A DNA stretch of 64,000 nucleotides from Gonatopus flavifemur (GCA_018340375.1 JAFFJZ010000069.1:62001-126000); one strand, 5' to 3'. Shown: positions 1 to 12,191, counted from the stretch's first letter. Notes: generated by a model from the letters alone, not told the origin. Program-made: numbers and translations.

Positions 1-981
1 TGCTATCTGGACAAGTGTTTAGCGTGTCCTGGAATAGACAGTTTTAAGGATTTTCTTCAATCGAATCTTACAGACCAGTACATTGAGAGAGTAGAATATC
101 AAATTTGGCAACAACCTGATCGCAGCACTTTGAAAACTGAAATAGCAGACGCAGGAGATTTCGTGGAGGATCTCTGTGAACGGTTACATAAGTTGAAATC
201 TCACGCTTTCATAGCAGAGGAGCAATCGTCCTTTCTTAAGAATCTCAAGGATAATTTGAAGACCGGAGAATTCATAGTTACATGTGATTTTACTGAAAAC
301 TATGCATTTATTTCTCAGAATGCTATTCAATCGTTTCATTGGAATAACAACCAAGTTACCATTCTCACAACAGTAATTTATTACAGAACAGATGAGTTAA
401 GACATCGCAGTATCGCAATTTTGTCTGATAATCTGACTCATGATACGGTAGCTGTTTATGAATTTCAAAAAATTATTACAAAGTATTTGCAAGATAATTT
501 TGAATGTGAAAAAATCTTCTACTTCACTGATGGAGCATCGCAACATTTTAAAAATAAATATAATTTTGCAAATCTTCTACATCATGAACATGATTTTGGA
601 ATTGCGGCTGAATGGGATTTTCATGCAAGTGCACATGGCAAAGGACCTTGCGACGGTATTGGTGGAAATTTGAAGAGACTTGCAGCACGTGCAAGTCTGC
701 AAGCATCATCAAATGAAAATCAAATTTTGACTGCGGATGCTCTTTATCAGTGGGCTAAAGAACATTTGAAAGAAACTGTAATTTCTTTCAGTTCAAAGAG
801 TCTTTATATAGAGGTTACGAAAGCACTTGAAAAACGATTTGCACCTGCAAAAACGATAGCAGGAACTCTCAAATACCACTGTGTAATACCTATGGAACAT
901 TCATCGTTTATTCTTAAAACTCACTCTTCGGCAGTGCAATATGATATATTCCCAAAGACCCGAAGAAGGCATAAAAATTAG
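1..981 (+). CDS. Transposase-like protein of the HGKGPCDGIGG family, 5' partial
   Basis: The frame is open from the first base of the window to a TAG at 979-981 (326 codons), so the start lies outside. Conserved-looking blocks are a CYLDKCLACPG cysteine stretch at the left edge, CDFTENYAF (Asp about residue 96), YFTDGASQHFKN (Asp about 177) and EWDFHASAHGKGPCDGIGG (about 204-222). I recognise the last block from repetitive proteins of arthropods and cnidarians. The pattern of buried strands each ending in Asp suggests an RNase H-fold DDE recombinase, but that is inference. A second, shorter copy of the family lies at 18176-18555 on the other strand, which supports a mobile origin. The C-terminus is basic (PKTRRRHKN). 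No stop or frameshift is seen in the visible part. Confidence 0.6.
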   Translation, partial: CYLDKCLACPGIDSFKDFLQSNLTDQYIERVEYQIWQQPDRSTLKTEIADAGDFVEDLCERLHKLKSHAFIAEEQSSFLKNLKDNLKTGEFIVTCDFTENYAFISQNAIQSFHWNNNQVTILTTVIYYRTDELRHRSIAILSDNLTHDTVAVYEFQKIITKYLQDNFECEKIFYFTDGASQHFKNKYNFANLLHHEHDFGIAAEWDFHASAHGKGPCDGIGGNLKRLAARASLQASSNENQILTADALYQWAKEHLKETVISFSSKSLYIEVTKALEKRFAPAKTIAGTLKYHCVIPMEHSSFILKTHSSAVQYDIFPKTRRRHKN

Positions 982-1382
982 AGTATAGGAACAACCTTTC
1001 AGAAGGATCAGAAGATTGATAATTATAAATACTGCAAATTGTTTAATATCATTCTGTACACTGTAAAAAAAAACTGGAAATTTACTGTGCAACTGGACTG
1101 GAAATTTCCAGTGCTAGTACTGGAATATGGATATTCCAGTACATGTACAGAGATTTTGTTGTTACGTTACTGAAAATTTACCAAGCATAACTGAAAATTC
1201 AGTCATTGTACTGGAATTTTCAAGTTTGAGATGATGTACTGAAATTTTGCCATGATTTCGCGAAAATTTTACCGGCTCGTACTACAATTTTATAGTTCTT
1301 GTGCACCAGAAAAAAATATCCCCTCAAAAAGGACTTGAGAAAAAATTTGGAATTTAGAAAAAAAAACCTAATCCTTGGTATA

Positions 1383-1516
1383 CTGGAATTATACAGGTTT
1401 TTAACTGCAATTCTCAGGTTCTGTGATGGAATTTTCCAGTTACTATGCAATTGAATTATACAGGTTTTGAACTGCAATTTTCAGGTCGTGTGATGGAATT
1501 TTCCAGTTGCTATGCA
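1383..1516. repeat. Two-unit tandem repeat, 67-bp period
   Basis: Two adjacent units share GAATTATACAGGTTTT near the start and GATGGAATTTTCCAGTT near the end. They begin at about 1386 and 1453 and differ at only a few positions. They lie inside the TIR element and contain its short palindrome. Confidence 0.7.
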
Positions 1517-1734
1517 ACGGAATTTAATCACTGCTGCACTGGAATTTTCCACTTCTATTGGACTTCGTCATTTCTGGCAGGAAAAATTTCAAGTCTTTAT
1601 ATTAAAAATTTCCTGATTGAGATTGTGAATAATAATTGTAATTGTAGCCAATAAAATTGATATATGAGGTTGTTCCAAGACTTATCCTCTTGTGTATTCT
1701 AGATATGAAGCATATGTAGTAACCCAAGCTGGCC

Positions 1735-1830
1735 TCCCAACATGTCGCGCTATAGCTCATCGGTTAGGTCTTAGGTTTCAGTTGGTAGGCAGGTAGAAAA
1801 GGGTAGGTTCAAATACCGTTAGGTAGACAT
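1735..1830 (+). other. tRNA-like head, possible SINE remnant
   Basis: An A-box-like stretch TATAGCTCATCGGTTAG (1751-1767) and a B-box-like GGTTCAAATACC (1806-1817) sit about 50 nt apart, the spacing of an internal RNA polymerase III promoter. No convincing acceptor stem or anticodon arm could be folded by eye, so a tRNA-derived SINE remnant is more likely than a working tRNA. Confidence 0.35.
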
Positions 1831-2139
1831 GAGTTTCTGTCCATCCAAATGAACGATCAAAAGTTTCTCAATCACCTTGGAACACAAGGACCCTGCAAAA
1901 TCACTTTGCGTGAACAATTTTTTTTCAATTTTCATGGATATTTTCAGCATTAATTTTCCAGTACATGTCCTGAAGAAGTCCAGTTCGTGTACTGAAAAAT
2001 TCCAGTACCGAGGCTCAGAAAATTTCCAGTTTTGATGCTGAAATTCCATAACGTTTGCACTGAATTGTTGCAGTACAAATGTGCTGAAATTTTCCGGTAC
2101 ATGTACTGGAATTTTCCGGTGAAATTTTTTTACAGTGTA

Positions 2140-2997
2140 CATTTATGGAGCAATAATTCAATTTTGTAAATAATCAGGGTACTATAACTTGTACAAAGAG
2201 AGTCACTACTTACAGTTATTTTTACCAGTTACAGTAGCCGCGTTTCCATAAGAATTGATTATCAGTAAAAAGAAATTTGATGGGTCCAAGATGACAAATT
2301 GGTATGACTAATTATTACAATAATGTTCTAATAAAGTATGACGTGTTTTCTTCAACCGTGTGTCGTGAATCAATTATTCATTTGAAAGGGGTAATCTAGA
2401 TGGTTGCATTGAGCAATGTGGTAGACAAAATTGAGAAAATGAATTTAATAATTACTTTTTTCATAAAACAATACACTGAAAATCGATGGTGTGATCGTCA
2501 CGTACTCAAGGTACGATACGTACACACTTGGAACTCTGTACCTTGGGGACATTTCTTCGTCACATTTTTGAACCTGTATGATTTTGAAGCTAAGGAATCA
2601 CGCTTTCGATTTATCAAGGTTTCATCAATATCAAAAGGGGCGCAGTGACCGAAAAATGCAAAAATACTTTTAATAATCGAATTTCTATGTGAAATATTCC
2701 TTCTGCATGGATGGAAGTATTTTTATCGTAAAATTCAGAAAAAATCCTAACAATATCAATGATAACATATTTTCATTAAATGGAATTAATGAGGGTGATG
2801 ATTTTTCGAAAAAACGCAGATAGAAAAAAATCTTGAAAATTTAAACCCCTGTACCACGAAAACCTGACTTCCTAGAAACCTGGTGTTGACACAATTTGAA
2901 GAGGGTCACTAGTACAACAAATTCATGGAATTTCATCAACATTGATGAGATTGAAATTTCCAGGTGGGAACACTTGGGGAATTTTACCCCATATAGA
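2140..2997. other. AT-rich non-coding stretch
   Basis: Only short unsupported ORFs are present on either strand. I see no repeat ends or recognisable protein similarity here. Confidence 0.5.
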
Positions 2998-3997
2998 ACT
3001 TGAACCCAAAAAACGGTGAAAAATACTGAAAATGCATGTTTTCGGAAGATGAATCGTTTGTGCTTTTTTGCCGTCACTCGAAACTCAACTTATACATATC
3101 GAATATTGTTCAGCAATTTCCAGAGAACAATTCTATGCAGGTGCCATCGTTTGTGCGCGTCACATATGAGACTTAGACCCAAAAAACGGTGCAAAAATAC
3201 TAAAAATGCTTGTTTTCGGAAGATAAATCGTTTGTGCTTTTTCGCCGTCACTCGGAACTCAACTTATATATATCAAATATTCTACAGGAATGTCCGAAGA
3301 ATAATTCTATGAAGGATTCATCATTTGTGCGCGTCACATAGAGGACTTAGACCCGAAAAACGGTGAGAAACGGCTGAAAATGCATGTTTTTGAGAGATAA
3401 ATCGTTTGTGCTTTTCCGCCGTCACTCGGAACTCAACTTATATATATCAAATATTCTACACAAATGTCCAAAGAATAATTCTATGCAGGTTTCATCGTTT
3501 GTGCGAGTCACAAATATGACTTGGACCCGAAAAACGGTGAAAAAAGGCGGGAAATGCATGTTTTCGGGTCTAAGTCCTATTTGTGACCCGCACAAACGAT
3601 GAAACCTGCATGGAATTATCCTTTCGACATTGCTGAAGGATATTTGATATGTATAAGTCGAGTGTTGAGTGACGGCGAAAAAGCACAAACGATTTATTTC
3701 TCGAAAACATGCATTCTTCGCATTTTTTCACCGTTTTTCGGGTCTAAGTCATATTTGTGACTCGCACAAACGATGAAGCCTGCATAGAATTATTCTTTGG
3801 ACATTTCTGTAGAATATTCGATATGTATAAGTTGAGTTTCGAGTGACGGCGAAAAAGCACAAACGATTCATCTTCCGAAAACATGCATTTTTCGCCCTTT
3901 TTCACCGTTTTTCGGGTCTAAGTCATATTTGTGACCCGCACAAACGATGAAACCTGCATGGAATTATTCTTTTGACATTGCTGAAGAATATTTGACA
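2998..3997. repeat. 174-bp satellite array with an inverted junction
   Basis: The phrase ACTTRGACCC recurs at 2998, 3171, 3345 and 3519 on the plus strand (spacings 173, 174 and 174). Its reverse complement recurs at 3566, 3740 and 3914 (spacing 174). The array therefore runs in one direction up to about 3555 and in the opposite direction after it. Each unit carries ATCGTTTGTGC and GCCGTCACTCG blocks. The short ORFs across it are repeat artefacts. Confidence 0.9.
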
Positions 3998-4357
3998 CTA
4001 ATACAAACGATTCCGGTTCATTTCGCACTGACACATACGGTCATGTATCCGGCAACGTACTCTTCTCGCGTATTTTTCCAGAGGATTCCAGTGTTACTCG
4101 CGTAGTTCGATATCTCCCAACCACAAACCAGTGGTATGGTATTTACCTCGCTTCTGGTATCCCCCACCCTTCATCGACTGCTCATAGTCACTGTGACAAT
4201 CTGCTCGCTGATTATTTATCATAACCTCATCCGCGCTTTCCGATTTTTTCATGTTCCCCACATTTTCTCCTGTAACTTTTTTCCCTTAGGTTTTAATCGA
4301 AAACTGCGAAAAGCGCACAATCATCTACGCGTCGAGCCCTTTCCAATGAGCATATTA
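3998..4357. other. Non-coding stretch between satellite and MITE
   Basis: No gene, repeat end or RNA-like structure is supported here. Confidence 0.4.
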
Positions 4358-4493
4358 CTGAAAAAAAGGTATGGCTCTCACAGCTCTACTATTAATGTGT
4401 TCTTGCTGTTAGGAGGTATAAGGATGCCAGTATAGCTCCTGACCGCGAGAACACATGAATAGTAGAGCTGTGAGAGCCATACCTTTTTTTCAG
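4358..4493. mobile_element. 136-bp hairpin MITE, CTGAAAAAAAGG family
   Basis: The two arms, about 48 bp each, are near-perfect inverted copies beginning CTGAAAAAAAGGTATGGC, with a short loop containing GGAGGTATAAGGATGCC. A longer, more diverged relative lies at 62766-62971 and shares the same left end and loop motif. Confidence 0.8.
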
Positions 4494-5518
4494 GGATGTT
4501 CATCGAAATCGGAGCAAGTCGCCGGCGGGCCATTTTTTCAATCGTGCATGACCGCTATACCCGAAGTAGCACAAACGAAATTTTTTATCGCACAAACAAG
4601 CACAAAAGAAGCGGATTCCAATCTTGTAAAGAAGAATTTTTTTCCGAATTTCTACGGGCTGAGTTCACAGAGGTGTAAAATGGAATACTCCAGCAATAAT
4701 ACAACGGATGAACAACCTACAAAGACAGTATCTGTCGTATTTTTCACTCTTCGCAGGTTCGAATATTATTCCATATTACCTTTTATTCTCTAAATCTGAT
4801 AATATGAGAAGTATTCGCGATTTTTCATTGATTCTATCTCTATTTCACGTATCTACACAATTTTATCATGTTTTCCTCCGACACGGAGGAATGAATTTCC
4901 AACTTTGAACCTTCTTCGATACAATTTCTCTTCAAAGTTCGAACAGCTCGGATTTTGATATCAACTTGTGATTAAATATTATCTATCGATGGAATTTTCC
5001 GATCATTCGAATCATATTCTTGACTTCTGCAATGCCCAACGAAACTAGATCCGAAGTCTTATAATATTTCAATCAGATTTCGCCAAGTATTCGTCATATA
5101 TATTTTATATGAAATCTATTTCAAAAGGGACGAAATTTTCACTTCTAATTTTCATTCCATCGAGTAATACCTCCCCGTGGGATGATTGCGGGTCCTCCGG
5201 GGGGATATTCTTGATACCTGCCCTTGATACCCTGTTTATCCATCCTTGGTAGTATCTACTTCCTTCACAGGGTGGGGAGGATGAGGATCTCAGATTTGGG
5301 TCTCTTTTTGGGTAGAATAAACTACTCGAAAAGGAGAATACAAACTGAGAGAAACTAAATCGTCCCAACACCAGTAACATCGGCAAAAACGGAGAGAAAC
5401 CAAGGGGAAACTACCTTCCTTGACATCTTTTAATATTCCCGAAGGAATGAAATCTTTTTCCAAACTTAGAATTTTGAAATTTTAATTTATTGAAAAACAC
5501 AAAAGCGACAACAACAAC
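4494..5518. other. Non-coding stretch upstream of the RTE-type LINE
   Basis: Only short unsupported ORFs are seen. The part from about 5110 could be the 5' leader of the LINE that follows, but nothing proves it. Confidence 0.4.
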
Positions 5519-7690
5519 ATGATAGCGTTCTCTCGAGTAAAATATTTCGGAGGTAAAATAGCCTCCTGTTCGGATCTCCGGGTGGAGGCTGCTGGAGAGA
5601 GCTTCATCAAACAAGATAGAAAACCAAAGGACATAGGGAAGAAAGAGAACATTCTTCGAGTTGGAGCGTGGAATGTTAGATCACTGAGACAAACAGGGAA
5701 ACTAGAAGATTTGAAATTAGAAATGAATAGATTAGGTATCGATGTAATGGGAATTAGCGAAATGGAATGATCGCAAGAAGGGGATTTCTAGAGTGGGGAT
5801 TATAGAATCATTCATACAGGATCAAAGAATGGTCAAGCAGGTGTGAAGAACTATAATGCATAAAAGGGTGGGGAATGAGATGAAAAATTATTTGTAACAT
5901 AGCAAACGCGTAATGATGATTAGAGTTAGAACAAAACCGATAGACACTGTTATAGTTCAAGTGTACATACCCACATCTGCGTACTCAGAGGGAGATATCG
6001 AAAAAACGTACGATGATATAGAAGAATTGATAGAATGTGTGAAGGGAGAAAAGAATTTGATGATTATAGGCGAATGGAATGCGGTAGCAGGGCAAGGGAA
6101 AGAGGGCAACCTAATAGGAGATTTTGCGTTAGGAAAGAGAAATTGAGGAGAACAAGGTTGAATCGAATTCTGTGAAAGCCATAAAACGGTAATTACCAAC
6201 ACATCCCAAGTGTGTATTGACGGCGGGCCCCATCTATGCCCAGGGTGGGTGCCCATGCTACCCAACGTGGGACCAACCCTGGGATGATAACATCGTTCCC
6301 AGCTTGGCCGTATTGCTTTGCCCGAGAATTGGTAGCACCACGGGCCCAGCATGAACCCAGACTAGGCCATCAATACTGCCCCTTCCTTTTTGTTCTAAAA
6401 TTGGAAAATCCCTAGCATGTATATACCATGGGGCCCACCACGGGCCAGCATGGGCCTCATCCTGCCATTATGGGCCCAAGACTGGGCCAGAGTGGGACAA
6501 AAATTCTTACACGCTGAGGATTGTACACACATGCTCGGGATATAAATTCACCCCAATCTTGGCCTAACGCTGGTCCAAATTGGGGCCAAGTTCAAATGTG
6601 CCCGCACTAAGATTCATTATCCCCATTTTTTTCAACTATAATTGTATGGGAAAGCACAACAGGGCCAAGATTGAGCCAACATGGGCCCCATCGTCATTCC
6701 CCAATACTGGGTTAAAGAGGATGGACCCAGCCTGGGGCCCATTGTCATTATAGGCCATACACGCTTGGGATTATTCAAAAATCATCCAAGAAGAATCTAT
6801 ACTTGGGAAATGCCAGGAAATACAGCAAGATACCAAATTGATTACATATTAGTAAAGCAAAGATTTAAAAATCAAGTGAGAAGCTGTAAAACTTCTCCAG
6901 GCGCGGATATAGATAGTGATCACAATATGTTGCTGATGGAATCTTCTCTGAAATTCAAAGCACTGAAGAAGGAAAAGAAAATGCGAACAAGATGGAATTT
7001 GAAGAATCTTAAACGAGAACAAACACAGGAGGCATTCAAAGTGATGTTGGACGAAAAATTGGAAGATCCAGAAGAGAAAGACTTGGAAATAGAGGGTAGA
7101 TGGACAAATATAAAGAGGAACACAGAACAATGTGCGGATGGAATTTTGAAGAAGGATGGAGTAGAACCTGAAAAACCATGGATAACGGGAGAAATTCTCG
7201 AATTAATTAATGGAAGGAGGGAATACAAGAATAAGAGAAGCGAACAAGACCAGCAGACATACAAGGCACTGAGGAATAAAATAATAAGAGAATCAAGGAA
7301 AGCAAAAGAAAAATCGTGAGAGAAAAAATGCCAGGATATAGAAGTACGATGACATTTGGGGAAAAAAGATAAGGCATATCGAATTGTTAAGAGATTTTTT
7401 GGATGAATGAAATATAGAAGCAGTTAGATTGAAAATTCTCTGGGGAGACAATTGATAAGAACGGAGGAAAAAATAGAACAATGGATTATTCATTCAGAAG
7501 ATCTGTATGAAGAAAGCGATCATATATGATTTCTAGAGAAGGAGGAAGATGTCGATGAAGAAAAATTGGGAGATTCAGTTTTGAGATCAGAATTCGACGA
7601 GGCTTTGAAAGGATTGAAAAATAATGAAGCGCCAGGAATAGATGGCATAAGTGCGGACCTTATCGCAAGATGTCACGAATTGGATCACAT
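5519..7690 (+). pseudogene. RTE-type LINE remnant: endonuclease and start of reverse transcriptase
   Basis: Blocks on the plus strand follow the order of an endonuclease-reverse transcriptase ORF of the kind often annotated as craniofacial development protein 2-like. These are VGAWNVRSLRQTGKLEDL (about 5660), VQVYIPTSAYSEGD and LMIIGEWNAVAGQGKEGN (5950-6110), RIYTWEMPGNTARYQIDYIL (about 6795-6850), DSDHNMLL, and finally an RT start with ALKGLKNNEAPGIDGISADL (about 7600-7660). The catalytic-type Asn and His motifs of an AP endonuclease are visible. The frame is interrupted by stops near 5770-5910, by a MITE at 6205-6769 and by shifts after 7320. The RT is cut at about 7690 by a TIR element, so this copy is dead. 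Confidence 0.85.
6205..6769. mobile_element. GC-rich MITE copy A (CCCAAGTGTGTATTG family)
   Basis: This 565-bp element has terminal inverted repeats CCCAAGTGTGTATTG / CATACACGCTTGGG and a body full of GGGCCC and TGGGCC words. It splits the LINE endonuclease exactly between ITNT and LFKNH codons, which rejoin in frame without it. AT flanks both sides here, whereas copies B and D are flanked by TA. Confidence 0.85.
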
Positions 7691-8425
7691 ACACGGAGAG
7701 AAATGTATGGTAATATTTACTATGCTAACATAGTATTCGTTCTTATTTTATTGAAAATCGTAAATGTTACTATGTGAGAATAGAATCCTTCCCCATTTTT
7801 CTGGTAATGATTACTATACTTCATAGAAATCAGACAAATAGAACTCAAAGCCATGTAAAATGGTACTGATTACCATGTTACAATAGCTGTAATTCCAGTT
7901 AATGAAAATATGCACGCTGTGGGCAATATCGACACGCCGTGTATAGACATACATATATTATACGTATTATTACGGTAGTCAGCCCACTATTAATAATCAG
8001 GTAAAAACACAGTTATTATTTAGAAGACTGATATAATTTGTTTCTGACTGTGTGCTTCCTTTTCTTTATATTAACCATTTCATAACCTAATTTATTTATT
8101 TATAACCTCATTCACTGAAAAGCCTTGTGTGTATATACATGTCAATAGTTTAATTTAGGTTATAATCAATGAAAAAATCATGGTCAATATTACTTTATAG
8201 CATTGGATTCATGTTTAGTTGCATAGTACTGTCTCGAATGTAACATGGTAATCATTACTATGTTAACAGGGCTAATGTTACCACATAAAATCGGGTAACA
8301 TCGGGTACATCGGGTAGCATCACTATGTCAAGTGACTCGCGCCATCTAAAAATTTTCGTCACCATGTAACATAGTAATCATTCCCATGCTACATTGAGAA
8401 TATAACTATTCTTTTCTCTCCGTGT
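7691..8425. mobile_element. TIR element with TAACATGGTAATC-type internal repeats
   Basis: The ends are ACACGGAGAGAAA (7691) and its inverse TTTCTCTCCGTGT (ending 8425). The interior repeats variants of GGTAATCATTACTATGTTA and has no gene. The left flank is LINE and the right flank is the SAM-like exon, so no target duplication can be read. Related ends (ACACGGGAAAAAA) occur at 13887 and 14496. Confidence 0.6.
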
Positions 8426-8992
8426 CAAATCTTCACTATCAAATTGAGAAAAAATATCATGTCCTGGGTTTTCTTGCGGAGTTACTAATTGAACATCAGT
8501 TTCATTGGAATTTTCATTCTCTTCTGTAACAACGTCAATCAATCCTGAAATTTAAAAGCGAAACAAGCATGGAAGAAAGTAATATGAAATAATCACTGGG
8601 AGACGTAATGTATGTATATTTGCGAAGTCTATAATTATCATAAATCGTAATAAATGGAAATGTGGACATTTCTACCTGATGTCAAACATCGTTCTGGGAT
8701 TAATGTCGGGGACTGGGTTGACTGCGGAAGAAGTTGAGGACAAGAACTATGGGCAGTGATCTAATAAAATATCGTGGTTGATTGGCATCACTCCAATGAT
8801 TATTTTATTATGAGTAATATTTTGCACACACAAACACAGTACTCACTGCTGATGAACTGCTGGAACAGTTCAAAGAAGAAAACTCTTTTTTCCAATAATT
8901 TAAAAACATGATTTGAGGACCGATCCGTGGAATCAAATTTTCAATTGTGTCTTCATTCAAGACCCGGAATACTTGTTTGTCTATTTCCTGAT
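8426..8992 (-). CDS. Three-exon fragment with SAM-like domain, 3' truncated
   Basis: Three putative exons on the minus strand have consistent phases: 8992-8847 (acceptor CCAG, donor GTGAGT, ends in phase 0), 8760-8676 (acceptor TTAG, donor GTAGA, ends in phase 1) and 8544 downwards (acceptor TTTCAG). The first encodes VLNEDTIENLIPRIGPQIMF, which resembles the SAM-like N-terminus of many uncharacterised insect proteins. The second is Pro/Ser/Gln-rich and the third is acidic (VTEENENSNETDV). The third exon runs into the TIR element at 8425, where the frame becomes transposon sequence. It could be a host gene fragment or part of a transposon-carried gene. Confidence 0.45.
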
Positions 8993-9248
8993 CTGGAATA
9001 TTTGGCGGAAAACGAATACCAATAAAGATGAGCGAGAAAATTACATTACCTCTAGCGATCAGGTAATCCATTTCTCTCAATGTAAATTGAACCACTTCTT
9101 CAGATGATTTGCATGAATCTTTTTCAAAATCAGACCAAGTTTCACTTTCTTGACATCATTTAATTGATGATTTTGTAAAGTATATTAAGAATTGTATGGA
9201 CATATCGTACATATCTAATGCACTTGAGTGATTATGGTTAAAGTAAAC

Positions 9249-9461
9249 GACCCCATTTATGAACCCCTTAGCCCCCATTAGCGAACAATCGTGTATTTAT
9301 TATATTTCCCCTATCACATCTTATTCTGGATTCATTTACATATCAGTGGTTTATTTAGTGTCTAGTCAGTCATGCGTGGATGGGATTGAAGGACTAAATG
9401 AAAAAAACTATAAATCAAAAACCAAAATGTTCATCAAACAGTCGCGCTCATAAATGGGGTC
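9249..9461. mobile_element. Short MITE with GACCCCATTTATGA ends
   Basis: A 14-bp perfect inverted repeat, GACCCCATTTATGA, bounds 213 bp with no coding capacity. No target duplication was recognised. Confidence 0.55.
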
Positions 9462-10045
9462 ATCTACCTTAGTAGAAAATATTGTCAAACAAATACATTC
9501 ATTAAACTGCAGTTTAATTGTCCAAGGGTTAATTCAACGATAATGATTCATACTAAAATTTTCTCAACTCATTATAATGTTCATAAGTGAGGTTGACAGT
9601 TTTTCGTTAAAATACATCGTATTATATTTCAGCTCACCTCGAAAAGTTTGTTGCAATATTTCAAGTTGCCACTCTTTCTTATTTAATACAAATGTATCCA
9701 TCGGTAAATTGAATGAAATATCTGATAATGTCAAGAGATATCCATATAATTATTTTTCCACTATGGAAAAATCCAATCATTGACATGATACAATCAGTTG
9801 TTATGGATACACGGATCGGTAAAATAACGATCCAAATCGACCCAGTAGCTATCTAAAAAGATGATTATAATAACGATGTAATAGATAAGCCAATTGTATA
9901 GCCATATTACCGAACCTTCATAACAAAATTGAAGTCATTTATTAAAACAATCTAGTACAGTCATCATGAGGATGCGTATTCCAACCTTCTATTTCCAACT
10001 ATACTTCAGATCGTTGGGATAACAATATTTTTTTTCCGTGTAACC
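9462..10045. other. AT-rich non-coding stretch
   Basis: No supported gene. It ends with TTTTTTTTCCGTGTA (about 10028-10042), which looks like an isolated end of the ACACGG-type TIR families seen at 7691 and 13887. Confidence 0.4.
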
Positions 10046-10049
10046 TCGC

Positions 10050-10326
10050 GTAAAAGATCGACTTAGAATTTGGATGCATGAATCTCATCCTCTTCCTCAA
10101 AATCTGCTTAAATTAGGATTATTATTGCAAACAGACAGTCATCATAACTTGCTGACCTATGAAAATCAAAAATTTACTTCAAAATTATTACACGGAGAAG
10201 ATTACATAAATGTAATGTTTTGGGATCCAGAGTTTATCTCAAAACTGTCGGATGTACATAGTGAGAATAATTTTTGCATTGATGCAACATTTCAAGTCAC
10301 TCCCAAATTGAGAGAGTTATCAACTA
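10050..10326 (+). pseudogene. MULE-type transposase fragment, left part
   Basis: The frame reads VKDRLRIWMHESHPLPQN through HGEDYINVMFWDPEF to FCIDATFQVTPKLREL. The last block matches the first catalytic Asp region of Mutator-like (FLYWCH-associated) transposases, where a D-[AG]-T-F motif precedes PK. It stops at the TTAA where piggyBac inserted. The continuation QLLTIMVVKFNQ is found beyond 16117. The piece has no start or C-terminus. Confidence 0.65.
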
Positions 10327-12191
10327 TTAACCCTCTGAGAGTACACATCCCCCGCGTCCTTCGGAGGGTACACAGGTGCGAATTCGCACCGCGTGGCTTT
10401 GATGGCTTATAACTTCACTTTCAACTGATCGATTTTAATTTATTTTTTTTTTCAAATTGAACGCCAAAGGGTGAGGAATTAGATGAGATTCCACAAAATG
10501 TGAGGAAAACAACTTTCATGAGCCAAAAATGAGTTTAAGCAAAAGTTCCCAGCCAAAAAATCACTTTTCCTCCGAAGTGTCGCCATTTTGTCACTAATTA
10601 TTAGAATTGAAAAAGCAACCATAGGTTTTGAAGAAGAAGGATCATACTTTAACTTGTTATGATTGACTATCCGATAATTTGAGGTCAAGTATTTTTCATC
10701 GCTGAGTGGAAGTGATTTTTCAGGAAATAAAAAATTGATTCACTCCCAAATATTTTCATGTACTATCGATTCAATTGGTTTTGAAATCAGGTTTTATTGA
10801 TACAAAGACATCAGATAACAGGAGATACAATGTTTTGAATGCATAATAATCTCTATTGGTCCATTTGGCAGATAACGCAGAGTGAAGAACGATGATCAGA
10901 GCACATACGTCTTTCGCATTTCAGACATTTCATTCTTGTTCGCAGTTTTGCTTGGCTATCGCAGAGTCCGCATTTAGCCCGTGTATTCTCATATATCACT
11001 GCAGTAGTTTTGGTTCAGGCATCTCAATTGTCAACATTCCAGTGATCGCCTGACGAATTGCAATTCGCACTTTCTGGTTTTCCACACGTTGTTGCAGTAA
11101 CGGTTCGATCAAAGAGAACGACAAATCTTTGAGAAATCGATTCCTATTCAACTGTTCATTTTCTCCAACAAGGTTGTACAAGATGCATGAATTGATGCCA
11201 CACTGATCAATCATGTTGTAAAAGAATCGAAGTGGCCACCGTTTCGTTCCGCTCGTTATGGTGTAGTTATGGTATCTTTGGTCAAATGAATCAGTACTAC
11301 ATTTTGTTTTGTTATACATTACAATCATTTCAAGTTTTTCAGTATTTCGGTCGATAGCTTTTGAATGACGTGAACTTGATAGCAGCATCACGATCTTTTG
11401 TTTCTTGGGACCATAGGAAAGCAAAGTCAAATCCCCATTGAATCCAAATCTAGAAGATTTCACTTCATCTGCTACCAGGAAATGATTTGGGATTTCTCGC
11501 TTATTTTTCCTAATGGCACCCAGAGCTGTCAATTTATAATCCATGATCAAATCTTTGAACAATGGCACAGAAGTAAGCCAGTTATCCATTGTTATATGTC
11601 GACCACTATCTTTGATTGGCTCTACGAGTTTTTTGACATAATATGTAGGAACAGTATCACCTTTGTCAGGCTCAACTTTTCCTACATACGGCAGCGCTGA
11701 GATCATGTAGAACGTCGCACTGTCATTCATCATTACAATTTTCAAGCCATACTTATCGGGCTTATCTTTCATGTAGATGCGAAAAATGCACCTACCTCGG
11801 AAACTGATCAACCGCTCATCCACAGTACAATACGACGATGGGACATACATTTTGGTACAATTTTCCATAAAAATTTCACGGATTGGAGCTAACCGGTCAG
11901 TTTCTCTTCGTTCAGCGCGCGTGCTTTTATCGTCAAACCAGAGACACCTCACCAAAAATTGAAATCTTTTCAGAGACATTGTGTTTCGGTATATAGGTGG
12001 ACCGTATTCATTCGACCAGAGATCTTTTATATCAAGACGGTTTTGTTTGAAAAATCCAGCTGTCATCAACAAACCAATCGAAGCATTTATTTCTATATCA
12101 TTAGTATCGCAATGGAACGATTACAAAAGTAACACCCCCTCTCTCACACGGCTCATTTCCTTATTTGTATGGGTCACAATTTCATCAATTA

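Larger units (their letters stand above)
1057..2139. mobile_element. Non-autonomous TIR element with palindromic subterminal repeats
   Basis: The ends are inverted copies of TACACTGTAAAAAAA (1057-1071 and 2125-2139). The interior lacks a credible gene. It is filled with variants of the palindrome ACTGGAAATTTCCAGT, clustered at about 1070-1240, 1380-1560 and 1960-2120, that is towards both ends. A tRNA-like stretch lies inside at 1735-1830. The flanks do not show a clear target duplication. The superfamily is not assigned. Confidence 0.6.

Noticed and set aside
2998..3997. Possible CRISPR array
   Set aside because: Units are contiguous 174-bp satellite monomers without short direct repeats separated by unique spacers, and the region is eukaryotic.
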